Made by a program: the position numbers and the translations under genes. The notes beneath the pieces are model-generated. The model was not told the DNA's origin and searched no databases. It worked only from the letters and a program-made list of their open reading frames with translations. From Streptomyces sp. WMMC940 (GTDB lineage Bacteria > Actinomycetota > Actinomycetes > Streptomycetales > Streptomycetaceae), in assembly GCF_027460265.1 (NCBI RefSeq), contig NZ_JAPZBC010000001.1, positions 3,867,001 through 3,931,000 on the forward strand: 64,000 nucleotides of DNA. Direction: 5' to 3'. Below are positions 26,715-33,696 of this stretch, in pieces (position 1 is the first letter of the stretch; each line of letters begins with the position of its first letter).

Positions 26715-27364
26715 GAATTCTGCCGTCCGATCGACATGTCGCCCTTCCGCGGAGCCAGGATGACGATGGTCTTCTTCTTGACATTGCAGGGCGGGGCGAT
26801 CCAGGTCTTCACAGCCGTGAGCTTCCAGCCGACCTGCCCGAGCACCGCACGGTACCCCTTCGAGGTGGTGTTCGTGTCGGTGACGGTTTGTGTTCCGGTC
26901 CACGTCCACGAGTTACTGATCTTGGTATCGACGCTGACCTTGGCCTTGGCCAGGATGGCTCCTGCCTCGGCCTCGGCGCTGGCGCCGATCTCCCATGTGA
27001 AGGTGTGGCTGCCGGTCACGGCCCACGACACGGTCTGACGGGGCAGCAGCCATGTCGACTGCGGCTTCTTCTTGTCGGCTATGAAGCGCGGCGATCCCTT
27101 GACGGTGTACGTAGGCCGATTGTTCACCTCCGGGCAGGCCGCCGCACCCATGTCCCCCTTGTTCGCCTTGGGCTCTTCACCTTCGAACGTGAAGGTGACC
27201 GTGTCGTCGACGCCGACGACACGTCCGTCGTCCAGAACGATCTCCGCGCCCTCGGCCGGAGTCGGCTCGTCCACCGGAGCGGCGGCACTTGCGCCGGCTC
27301 CTGCGAGCAGGACTGCGCCGGCGGTTATGAGAGGCAGCGCAGTGCGCATCGCGATGCGGTTCAT
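26711..27364 (-). CDS. Secreted protein of unknown function, beta-rich
   Basis: A 217-residue protein from ATG 27364 with a clear signal peptide (cleaved near ASAAAP, residue 30). The mature part carries a Cys pair (AACPEV and IAPPCNV) near both ends of the domain. The core alternates hydrophobic/polar residues rich in Thr, Ser and Trp (WAVTGSHTFTWEIGASAEAE; SNSWTWTGTQTVTDTNTTS), which looks like an extended beta-hairpin as in pore-forming or surface-associated proteins; that is only a structural impression. It is coupled to the lipoprotein gene downstream. Confidence 0.72.
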   Translation of the reverse strand: MNRIAMRTALPLITAGAVLLAGAGASAAAPVDEPTPAEGAEIVLDDGRVVGVDDTVTFTFEGEEPKANKGDMGAAACPEVNNRPTYTVKGSPRFIADKKKPQSTWLLPRQTVSWAVTGSHTFTWEIGASAEAEAGAILAKAKVSVDTKISNSWTWTGTQTVTDTNTTSKGYRAVLGQVGWKLTAVKTWIAPPCNVKKKTIVILAPRKGDMSIGRQNS

Positions 27365-27668
27365 GTGTCCCCGTTTCGTATGTGAGTTGAGATGGCTCCT
27401 GGTCAGGGAGCCGCAACCCGTCACCCTGAGCGATGTGAAGAAGAAGGCTCTGGGTGATCTGCGTGCGCTGTTCCTACCGCGCTCCGGTCGAGAGACGCAA
27501 TCACTAAGTGATGTGGATCACGCGCGCGGGTCGAATTGGGCCTCATTGGTGGTGAGTTAGCTCAAACGAACCTCAAGTCATGGAGGGCGCAACGACTTTC
27601 CATGCCTCGGGAAGCGACGGCTTTCCGTTGCCGTGCGTGATCAGTGGCAAGTCTTCGGTAGAGATGCA

Positions 27669-27713
27669 CGAAGCCCCCGGAGGCCAACCAATGGTGGGCC
27701 TCCGGGGGCTTCG
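27669..27713. terminator. Strong bidirectional hairpin
   Basis: CGAAGCCCCCGGAGGCC and GGCCTCCGGGGGCTTCG form a perfect 17-bp stem with an 11-nt loop, 11 bp beyond the integrase stop codon. It sits in the otherwise empty 360-bp gap 27365-27723. Confidence 0.88.
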
Positions 27714-27723
27714 TAACCGGGAC

Positions 27724-27873
27724 TCAGTTGTCCAGCGCGACATCAATCAGCTCGTTCGCCTTGTGCTGCTGGCCCCGAAGAATCTTCGCGTAGAAGCGCC
27801 ACAGGACTGCGATGCTGTGGCCGGCCCGGCGGGCGACTTCGACCGGCTCGACACCGGCCTTGATCCAGACGCC
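27724..27873 (-). pseudogene. Tyrosine-recombinase integrase, C-terminal remnant
   Basis: The last 49 codons of a phage/AICE-type integrase: VEVARRAGHSIAVLWRFYAK contains the conserved GH and the nucleophilic Tyr, followed by a typical helical end (HKANELIDVALDN). The Arg/His catalytic part and all N-terminal domains are missing. The frame upstream of 27873 is antisense to another gene fragment. It points away from the intact tRNA, and a terminator follows its stop. Confidence 0.85.
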
Positions 27874-27879
27874 GCGGTT

Positions 27880-28410
27880 TTCCTGGGCGCGCTCACCACT
27901 CACCTCACGACGTACGCCATGGAGCGCCAGCGCAAGAAGCACGGGCTGGTGACCCGATGGGACACCAAGAAGCTCGAAGCCTACGAGGGCTACGTCGACA
28001 GTGTCCGCGCCTGCATCTTCCTGGCGGTCCACCTCTACGAGTGCCGTGAGGGCCTGCGGGAGCGCGACAAGCCGGATCAGGAGCTGCTGGCCGAGATGTC
28101 GGAGGCCGGCCGGACCCGCGGCCGAGCCTTCGAGCAGATCATGCTCCTCGCCGGAGACGACGTGGTCGAGGCCGCGCACGAGCTGAACGCCGTCGCCCTC
28201 CAGGTCGACTGGCAGGCCAACGGCAAGGTCGAGGGGACCCTGGAAGAGTGGCGCGAGCGGAACCGTGCCGTGTTCCGGGCGATCAACGCCTTCCACGAGT
28301 CGGCTCGCGTCGACCTCGGCGTGGATGGCAGCGTCTCCGGCGAGCAGCACCCCGAGCGGGACCTCCTGCTGCCCTCCGCGCGTCGCGAGGACGGCGCGCA
28401 GGGGTCCTGA
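27880..28410 (+). pseudogene. N-terminally truncated Streptomyces conserved protein
   Basis: About 176 codons of a helical, charged protein: LTTYAMERQRKKHGLVTRWD, LEAYEGYVDSVRACIFLAVH and a C-terminus with GSVSGEQHPERDLLLP. From memory this matches a common family that begins with a hydrophobic anchor (GAxxGxxTxYAMERQRR). Here the anchor is lost and the frame continues instead into antisense integrase DNA at about 27880. ATG 27919 could restart translation inside it, so expression of a fragment is possible. Confidence 0.7.
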
Positions 28411-28517
28411 CCCCGAGGCCCCTCCGGCGGCGTGGCAGACTCGTGGGAGCCGCCCCCGTGGTCAGCTCCGACCGCCCGTGGTCAACCTGTGGTCAGACTT
28501 CCATGCACGAGGCGGCC

Positions 28518-28602
28518 AGCCGGTAGGCTGTAGCCCGCTCCGCAGCAGGTGAAGCGGGGCGGAGGTGGGTTGCCCGAGCGGCCTAAGGGAACGGTCTTGA
28601 AA
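28518..28602 (+). repeat. 85-bp direct repeat, right copy
   Basis: Identical to 25811-25895. It supplies the promoter-proximal region and 5' half of the intact tRNA-Ser(UGA). Confidence 0.95.
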
Positions 28603-28653
28603 ACCGTCGTGGCAGCGATGTCACCGTGGGTTCAAATCCCACACCCACCGCCA
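28564..28653 (+). tRNA. tRNA-Ser(UGA)
   Basis: The acceptor halves GGTGGGT and ACCCACC pair. The anticodon stem ACGGT/ACCGT holds loop CTTGAAA (anticodon TGA). A long variable arm and a T arm GTGGGTTCAAATCCCAC follow, and CCA is encoded at 28651-28653. It reads the UCN (mainly UCA/UCG) serine codons. It is the only intact copy of this tRNA in the window and serves as the integration site of the flanking elements. Confidence 0.96.
28595..28651 (+). repeat. attL: 57-bp att repeat in tRNA-Ser(UGA)
   Basis: Identical to 32933-32989. It covers the tRNA from the anticodon stem to the discriminator base and first C of CCA. Confidence 0.93.
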
Positions 28654-28761
28654 GGTCAGCGTGTGTGCTGGTCACAAGGGGTGTTCCGATTGCGGGGCGC
28701 CCCTTTCTCATGGGTCCTGTCTCACCTTGATTCGCCTCTGTCACGTCGTTGATCAGTGTCT

Positions 28762-28845
28762 GTGGACCAGGCGTGGACCAAGATCTAGCCCACGGAGGAC
28801 GAGAAATCGCAGGTCACGACCGCCGCTGTGGGCCATGCGTGGGCC
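28762..28845. promoter_or_regulatory. Putative integrase arm-type sites, left end
   Basis: GTGGACC-AGGC-GTGGACC (28762-28779) and GTGGGCC-ATGC-GTGGGCC (28828-28845) have the same 7+4+7 layout, 111-194 bp inside attL. In pSAM2-type elements the integrase binds such repeated arm sites; that role here is inferred. Confidence 0.55.
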
Positions 28846-28860
28846 AGATGCCCGACAACG

Positions 28861-28903
28861 CGAAGGCGCCACCCCTCCCGTTATCGGTGAGGTGGCGCCT
28901 TCG
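28861..28903 (-). terminator. Hairpin closing the minus-strand operon of the element
   Basis: CGAAGGCGCCACC and GGTGGCGCCTTCG give a perfect 13-bp stem with a 17-nt loop, 21 bp beyond the stop at 28925. Confidence 0.85.
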
Positions 28904-28924
28904 TGGCTGTCACGCCAAGGGCTA

Positions 28925-29048
28925 CTACTCGTCGTCGGCTGCTTCCAAGGCCCGTTCGACCAGACCGGCGACCAGGACCAAGCCGAGCCCCGACCACGCT
29001 CCGACCACGACCCCCAGCAATCGGCGTCCACAGGCGCTTGCGGTTCAA
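28925..29048 (-). pseudogene. Small membrane protein (Spd-like) with a one-base frameshift
   Basis: Read from TTG 29048, the frame gives NRKRLWTPIAG and then leaves frame at a run of five G (29011-29015). If one G is removed it continues VVVGAWSGLGLVLVAGLVER and ends ALEAADDE at TAG 28925, 40 residues with one membrane segment. Length (124 bp) fits exactly one extra base. Small membrane proteins of this kind are common in AICE transfer/spread operons; the Spd comparison is tentative. The TTG overlaps a TGA of the reading frame upstream (TTGA). Confidence 0.55.
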
Positions 29049-29196
29049 TCCGCTTCGACTGGGGCGGCCAGCCTACGCGGCTTTACCCACCTGTTCGGCC
29101 CGGGGCCCGCGTCGGGCAAGGCCAGGGGGCCACTCGGACACATTGCGGGCAGGGGACAAGCCTGCCTGTCAATCCCCCGGTTTCGTGGAGACCTTC

Positions 29197-30117
29197 CTAT
29201 GCAGCCAGCTCCCCGGTGAAGCCGGCCCGGTAGTCGTGTTCGTAGTCGATCGGGCTCTTCCAGCCGCACACGCTGTGTAGTCGTCGAGCGTTGTAGAAGT
29301 CGGTGATCCAGGTCGCGATCCGGATCCGGGCCTCGGTGCGGGTGGCGAAGGTCCGGCGATGGACGTACTCGACCTTCAGCACGCTGTTGAACGCCTCGCT
29401 GACGGCGTTGTCGAAACATGATCCGACCCGGCCCATGGACTGGGTGACGCCCAGCTTCCGGCAGGCCCGGCGGAACTTCCGCGAGCCGTACTCGCTTCCG
29501 CGATCGCTGTGGAAGATCACACCGCGGACGTCCCCGCCGCGGGTGGCGGCGGCCATGTGGAGGGCAGCGACGACCAGGTCGGCATCGTGGCGGGCGCCCA
29601 TCGCATAGCCGAGCAGGCGGCGGGAGAACAGGTCTATGACCGTGGCCAGATAGAGCTTGCCCTCGCCGGCGTCGATCTCGGTCATGTCTCCGCACCAGAC
29701 CAGGTCGGGCGCCTCGGCGGTGAAGTCGCGGCGCACGAAGTCCGGGGCGGCCAGCCGTTTCCCCGGCCGGGTCAGCCCCCGCCGTCTTCGTACCTTCCGC
29801 GCGACCAGGCCGAACTCCGACATGATCTTCGCGACGGTGTTCACGGAGACCCGCCAGCCCTGCCTCACCAGCCTGATCCAGATCTTCGGCGAGCCGTAGG
29901 TGCCGCCGGAGTCGTCGAACTCCTCCTTCACCGCTTCGATCAGACGCTGTCTGCGCAGCTCACGCCGGGTGGGCCGACGGGTGCGGTGCTTGTAGAACCA
30001 TGCCTCGCTCACGCCCAGAGCGCGGCAGGAGACACGGTGCGAAATGCCGTGCTCGGTCCTGAAGTCGCTGATCACCCCGACGACGGACGCCGGGTCCGCC
30101 ACGGCTACTTCACCCAC
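29197..30117 (-). CDS. IS3-family transposase OrfB (DDE)
   Basis: The 306-residue protein has an HTH_21-type N-terminal part (SHRVSCRALGVSEAWFYKHR) and an rve integrase-core domain with catalytic WCGDMTEI (Asp), FHSDRGSEYGS (Asp) and CFDNAVSEAFNSVLK (Glu). All three acidic residues are present, so it looks active. It starts with GTG 30117, 13 bp inside orfA in the -1 frame, the usual IS3 layout in which a fused OrfAB arises by frameshifting; no obvious slippery A-run is seen in the overlap. Confidence 0.93.
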   Translation of the reverse strand: MGEVAVADPASVVGVISDFRTEHGISHRVSCRALGVSEAWFYKHRTRRPTRRELRRQRLIEAVKEEFDDSGGTYGSPKIWIRLVRQGWRVSVNTVAKIMSEFGLVARKVRRRRGLTRPGKRLAAPDFVRRDFTAEAPDLVWCGDMTEIDAGEGKLYLATVIDLFSRRLLGYAMGARHDADLVVAALHMAAATRGGDVRGVIFHSDRGSEYGSRKFRRACRKLGVTQSMGRVGSCFDNAVSEAFNSVLKVEYVHRRTFATRTEARIRIATWITDFYNARRLHSVCGWKSPIDYEHDYRAGFTGELAA

Positions 30118-30392
30118 AGGACCATGCAGCGTTTGAGGACATCACGCTCCATGACCAGTTCCTTCTTCTCCCGCTTGAGCTGGGCGACCTCACGCCGCAG
30201 ACGCTCCAGCTCGTCACTCCCGCCGGCCGGTGCGATCCCTGCCCGACGGGCGCGGGAGACCCAACTCGCCAGAGTGGTCTCGTTGATCCCCAGGTCTTCG
30301 GCGACCTCGGCGATCGTCTTGCCGGTCTCCGTCACGATCCGTACGGCCCCCTCACGGAACTCCGGATCGAACTTCCGTCGCTTCTCCGCCAT
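30105..30392 (-). CDS. IS3-family transposase OrfA
   Basis: The 95-residue protein is a small helix-turn-helix DNA-binding protein (RRKFDPEFREGAVRIVTETG, then IAEVAEDLGINETTLASWV) with a C-terminal leucine-zipper-like helix (ELERLRREVAQLKREKKELV). It binds the IS ends. ATG 30392 is preferred to the open codons upstream because it precedes the conserved AEKRRKFDPEF start. It ends just inside orfB. Confidence 0.92.
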   Translation of the reverse strand: MAEKRRKFDPEFREGAVRIVTETGKTIAEVAEDLGINETTLASWVSRARRAGIAPAGGSDELERLRREVAQLKREKKELVMERDVLKRCMVLWVK

Positions 30393-30427
30393 GACTCCCA
30401 ACTTCCCCTGCAGTCACGGTCTTCACG

Positions 30428-30763
30428 CTACGAGGGGAGGGACAGGGTCTCCTCCACGGCGTCCTGCCAGGTGTGTTGGTCGGCGTGGTCGGCGAACAGG
30501 CAGCAGCCCTCTCCGTCAGGCCCCGGGCTGACCACCGGGCAATCCGGGAGCACGATCAGCTCCACCTCGGCCGCTCCTCGCCAGCGGAGCCACAATGCGG
30601 TCCCGTACTCGCCGAGGTCATCGAGAAGGCCGGAGTGCTCACCATCGCTGTGTGTGGCCAACTGGCACTGCACAGCCATGTCGACACATTCCGCAGCCCA
30701 CCTCTCCCGGGCTTCCCGCACCAGGGCCAGCGGCACCCTGCGCCAGCGCGTGCACCGCATCAC
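30428..30763 (-). pseudogene. Hypothetical element gene, C-terminus replaced by IS3 end
   Basis: A 111-residue frame whose last codons (CTG TCC CTC CCC TCG TAG) lie inside the IS3 inverted repeat, so the natural C-terminus is cut off. Across the IS the frame resumes in phase at 29166 and stays open to TGA 29045, giving a joined product with 39 more residues. GTG 30763 overlaps the stop of the upstream gene (GTGA). The sequence has paired Cys (PDCPVVSPG and EGCCLFADHADQH). No family recognised; plausibly part of a plasmid-type operon. Confidence 0.6.
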
Positions 30764-31017
30764 GACTTCGCCCGAGAGGACGCCCCGGAGCGCTGGGAGT
30801 GGCCCGTGCACCGCGGGCACTTGCACGGCGGTAAGCGGCCGGGGTTATCCGGGATCACCGGGTCGTCGCTCGCGCGAACCTCCGCGAGAGGCCCCCATGT
30901 CCGGCCGGAGTCACGGGAGACCCTAAGTGACATGAGGACTCTCTGATCAGCGTTCGGGCTCTGCGTCCGTGCACTGCCGTCCGGCTCGCCCGCCAGAGTC
31001 TCGTCTCTCGTCACCAT
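30760..31017 (-). CDS. Small element-borne protein with C-terminal Cys motif
   Basis: An 85-residue protein from ATG 31017 behind GAGGAG. It has a conserved-looking stretch SLRVSRDSGRTWGPLAEV and a CKCPRC motif near the end that could bind zinc. The same stretch is, from memory, frequent in small proteins of Streptomyces integrative elements; no function is known to me. It is the first gene of the minus-strand operon, divergent from the XRE regulator, and overlaps the next gene. Confidence 0.68.
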   Translation of the reverse strand: MVTRDETLAGEPDGSARTQSPNADQRVLMSLRVSRDSGRTWGPLAEVRASDDPVIPDNPGRLPPCKCPRCTGHSQRSGASSRAKS

Positions 31018-31167
31018 GACCGAACTCCTCTGTGATCCCGCTGCTCGTCCGGGGCAACATCCAGGAAAGCGCTGGGAATCGACGGTCTCCACGGCATCCA
31101 TGCGGCAGGCTTGACGCAGATCCGTGCGCGCGAGCTGAGGGGCCAGAAGGCACGGGTAGGGATCGTC

Positions 31168-32424
31168 ATGGGACTGGCGGAACGGCGCAGGACCCTGGGT
31201 TACAGTCAGGAGAAATTGGCCGAGTTACTTGGCGTGGACCGCACAACGGTCGGACGCTGGGAGAGCGGCAAGATCGCACCGCAGCCGCTCCAGAGACCAG
31301 GCTTGGCCGCCGCCCTTGAAGTCAGCCTCCACGAGTTGGACGACCTCCTTCGACCGCCAAGCACCGAAGGCCGGGACATCGCAGGGCAGGAGTCCAGCAA
31401 CCCCCCGAGCGCGGGAGACCCCGACGAGATGATCCGCCGTGAATTCCTCCGCATCCTCAGCGTCAGCGGTGCACTGACCGCGTTACCGATCGAAGAGGCT
31501 GAGGCCCTGGCCGAAGGCGTGCGTAGAGGTAGCCCGGCAGACTTCGCCCGGATGAACCGCCACCTGTGGCAGGTCTACCAACTCGCGCGGTCCAAGGGGT
31601 CCGTCTACCCGATCGTCCGAGATCAACTGACCGCGCTGAACGAGGCCCTGGCTGGCGGCATCCGGGGCAATTCACTCCCTCTCCTCAATGCGGCAGCCGA
31701 CCTGTTCCAGCTCGCCGGGGAAGTCGCATACGACGCCAACCGGTACACCGACTCGGCAGCCTCATACGCGCTTGCCGCGTCAGTGAGCAAGGAGGCGGGG
31801 GCCTATGACCTGTGGGCATGTGCCCTCGTGCGGCACGCCTACGTGGACATGTCCGATCAGCGGTACCAGCAGGCGGCCGAGAGCCTCGGCGCGGCTCAAC
31901 GAGTTGCGGCACGAGGGGACAGGAGCCTGTCCACCCGGCAGTGGGTGGCGTCGGTGCAAGCAGAGGTTTGTGCCGGCCTCGGGGACCTGGAGGGGTGCGA
32001 GCAAGCTCTCTCCCAGGCCGAGGAGGTCCAGAGCCTGCCGGAAGACAGCGCGAACGGCGGGTGGCTCCGGTTCGACGGCACCCGCCTGGCGGAGGAGCGC
32101 GGAGCACGATACGTACAGCTCGGCCGCCTCGATCTGGCGGAGGACGCATTGAAGCAGGCGTTGGACCAGAACTCGCTGGCTCCCGGGTCCTCGTACCGCC
32201 GCAGAGGAGCCGTTCTCGCCGATCTTGCCATCGTCGGGGCGAAGCGCCGTGATCCGGAACAAGTGGTCACGTACGCGCGGGAGGCCCTGGACCTGGCCCG
32301 CGCATCATCGTCCGGTTATGTCGCCCGTAGACTCCGGAGCCTATGCGACGAGTTCGGCCCCCTGCGTCGGGACCACCGGGTAGCGGAGCTGGGGGCAGAG
32401 ATCTCTACGCTGAGGACGCCGTGA
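31168..32424 (+). CDS. XRE-family regulator with TPR-type C-terminus
   Basis: The 418-residue protein has an N-terminal helix-turn-helix (LGYSQEKLAELLGVDRTTVGRWESGKIAP, about residues 13-40) that binds DNA. A long alpha-helical domain (about 130-415) follows with tetratricopeptide-like repeats (YQQAAESLGAAQRVAARGD; RLDLAEDALKQALDQ). This architecture suits a regulator that senses a peptide or partner protein. The upstream gap of 150 bp to the divergent operon is the likely operator. ATG 31168 has GTAGGG 6 bp upstream; the frame is open to TTG 31111. A GTG overlaps its stop, coupling it to the next gene. Confidence 0.85.
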   Translation: MGLAERRRTLGYSQEKLAELLGVDRTTVGRWESGKIAPQPLQRPGLAAALEVSLHELDDLLRPPSTEGRDIAGQESSNPPSAGDPDEMIRREFLRILSVSGALTALPIEEAEALAEGVRRGSPADFARMNRHLWQVYQLARSKGSVYPIVRDQLTALNEALAGGIRGNSLPLLNAAADLFQLAGEVAYDANRYTDSAASYALAASVSKEAGAYDLWACALVRHAYVDMSDQRYQQAAESLGAAQRVAARGDRSLSTRQWVASVQAEVCAGLGDLEGCEQALSQAEEVQSLPEDSANGGWLRFDGTRLAEERGARYVQLGRLDLAEDALKQALDQNSLAPGSSYRRRGAVLADLAIVGAKRRDPEQVVTYAREALDLARASSSGYVARRLRSLCDEFGPLRRDHRVAELGAEISTLRTP

Positions 32425-32438
32425 CGAGAGGGGTTGCC

Positions 32439-32804
32439 ATGTCGCAGACCGAAGGCGCACGACTGTTCCGCGAAGCTTGGATCGCGGGAGTGCACCAGCA
32501 CTTCCCCGGCGAGCCGAAGGCTGGCTACGTGACCCCGTGGGAAGACACACCGCAGTGGGAGCGCGAGGCCGCGGGCGCCGTGTATGAGCAGGTCCGACAG
32601 TTCATCGAGATCAGCGACGGCAAGACCTCCCGCTTGTCCCGTGACCAGAAGAGCCGGTTCGTCGCCACCTGCTGGACTGCCCAGATGTTCAAGCACTTCG
32701 AGGACCCGAAGCCGGGCTACGTGGCTGACTGGCCCGACCTCCCGTCCTGGCAGCAGGAGACCGATGCGGACATCTTCGAGGCCATCGAGAAGTCGCTGAG
32801 CTGA
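32439..32804 (+). CDS. Small protein with a duplicated Trp/Tyr motif
   Basis: The 121-residue protein is built from two similar halves: HFPGEPKAGYVTPWEDTPQW (about residues 20-39), with a following helix, and KHFEDPKPGYVADWPDLPSW (about 85-104). The repeat H-F-x-x-x-P-K-x-G-Y-V-x-x-W-x-D-x-P-x-W recalls RyR-type or phage small domains, but I cannot name it with certainty. ATG 32439 has GAGAGGGG upstream; GTG 32421 would add six residues and overlap the XRE stop. It is cotranscribed with the regulator. Confidence 0.75.
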   Translation: MSQTEGARLFREAWIAGVHQHFPGEPKAGYVTPWEDTPQWEREAAGAVYEQVRQFIEISDGKTSRLSRDQKSRFVATCWTAQMFKHFEDPKPGYVADWPDLPSWQQETDADIFEAIEKSLS

Positions 32805-32839
32805 CCTCCCCTCAACGTTTAGGGGTGCTTCCGGCGCCA

Positions 32840-32857
32840 GTGGACCAGGCGTGGACC
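32840..32857. promoter_or_regulatory. Putative integrase arm-type site, right end
   Basis: GTGGACC-AGGC-GTGGACC is identical to 28762-28779. It lies 75 bp inside attR. Confidence 0.55.
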
Positions 32858-32932
32858 GCTGGTGTCGACGAGGAGCCCCGAGAGCGGGGAACGAGCAGGT
32901 CAGGCACACCAGGAACGCTTCACGCAGCACTC

Positions 32933-32989
32933 TCTTGAAAACCGTCGTGGCAGCGATGTCACCGTGGGTTCAAATCCCACACCCACCGC
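32933..32989 (+). repeat. attR: 57-bp att repeat (tRNA-Ser 3' half)
   Basis: Identical to 28595-28651. Only the 3' half is present, so it is not a tRNA gene; in the standard model it is the original chromosomal tRNA end. Confidence 0.93.
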
Positions 32990-33171
32990 ACGTGAGCGGC
33001 CCCTGATCAGGTGAGACGGTCAGGGGCCGTTGTGCTGCGGGCTCCCTGCTGAGGACCGCCATCTTCCGACGTCCCCGCTTTCCCCGTGGCTCGCCGTCCA
33101 GTCGGGCACGCGGGGGCACGCATGATGGTGCCGGGACGCAAGCGGCGGGCCTGGGCGTGTGGGGAGGGGCG

Positions 33172-33558
33172 ATGGGTCGCATCATGTTCGTGCTCCGGTA
33201 CAGGGATGGGGAGCCGGAGCCTTTGGACATGGATCTGGTGCGGGAGGTCCTGGGGCCGTACGTCGTCGCCGCGGACGAGTATTTCCAGGACGTGCTGATC
33301 CGGGCCGCTGACGGTCACGAGGCTGAGGTGGACATCAACGAGGTCTGCCTGGCCGTCAGTCGTTTTCCGCCCGGCCGGTTCTTCGACATCCTGGCCGAGT
33401 TGGTGGACCGTCTCGGGGCGAGCGTGACCCTGATGGACCGGCCGGTGATCCTGCGCAAGGAGGAGGACCGTGCCCACCTTCCCGTGGTGGCACGGCAAGG
33501 CGCCGTCGTGGTCTCCATGACCGGACGGGCCATCGAGGGCTTCGCCACCGGTTCCTGA
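33172..33558 (+). CDS. Hypothetical protein
   Basis: A 128-residue cytoplasmic alpha/beta-type protein (GRIMFVLRYRDGEPEPLD; VDINEVCLAVSRFPPGRFFDIL; LGASVTLMDRPVILRKEED). ATG 33172 follows GGGGAGGGG. I recognise no family. It is the first chromosomal gene right of the tRNA-Ser element, with no partner nearby, and looks intact with normal codon use. Confidence 0.68.
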   Translation: MGRIMFVLRYRDGEPEPLDMDLVREVLGPYVVAADEYFQDVLIRAADGHEAEVDINEVCLAVSRFPPGRFFDILAELVDRLGASVTLMDRPVILRKEEDRAHLPVVARQGAVVVSMTGRAIEGFATGS

Positions 33559-33696
33559 CCGGCGGCTCGTCGTCGATGAGATTTGGGCGCGGCATTCATC
33601 ACGTCCGGCATGTTCATCCGGCGACGGTTTCGAGTACGGTCCCGTCCAGGTTGGCTCGTCAGTGGCCGCCCGCTCAGGTCGGGTGTGCCTCGGACG

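Larger units (their letters stand above)
25896..28517. mobile_element. Remnant of an element at tRNA-Ser(UGA)
   Basis: It lies between the broken and intact tRNA copies. It holds two secreted-protein genes, an integrase C-terminal remnant and a truncated gene. GTGGTCA-N4-GTGGTCA repeats occur near both ends (26055-26073 and 28478-28496, with a further GTGGTCA at 28458), as expected for integrase arm sites. No intact integrase, replication or transfer gene remains. Confidence 0.7.
29167..30444 (-). mobile_element. IS3-family insertion sequence
   Basis: It is bounded by imperfect 27-bp inverted repeats (29167-29193 and 30418-30444; 20 of 27 positions match; both begin TGTC and end AGACC). It contains overlapping orfA and orfB. 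No short target duplication is visible (GCC on the left, GGG on the right), so the flanks may have changed since insertion. It interrupts the minus-strand operon of the tRNA-Ser element. Confidence 0.88.
28595..32989. mobile_element. Small tRNA-Ser-integrated element (decayed AICE-like)
   Basis: It is bounded by 57-bp att repeats, the left one inside an intact tRNA, as after integrase-mediated insertion into a tRNA 3' end. Inner repeats GTGGACC-AGGC-GTGGACC lie near both ends. The 4.3-kb content is an XRE-TPR regulator, a small repeat-motif protein, a divergent operon and an IS3 copy. There is no integrase, replicase or translocase, so it can only move with help. Confidence 0.85.

Noticed and set aside
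28661..29233. A plus-strand frame inside the right element
   Set aside because: It crosses a terminator and the small membrane-protein remnant; composition is not gene-like.
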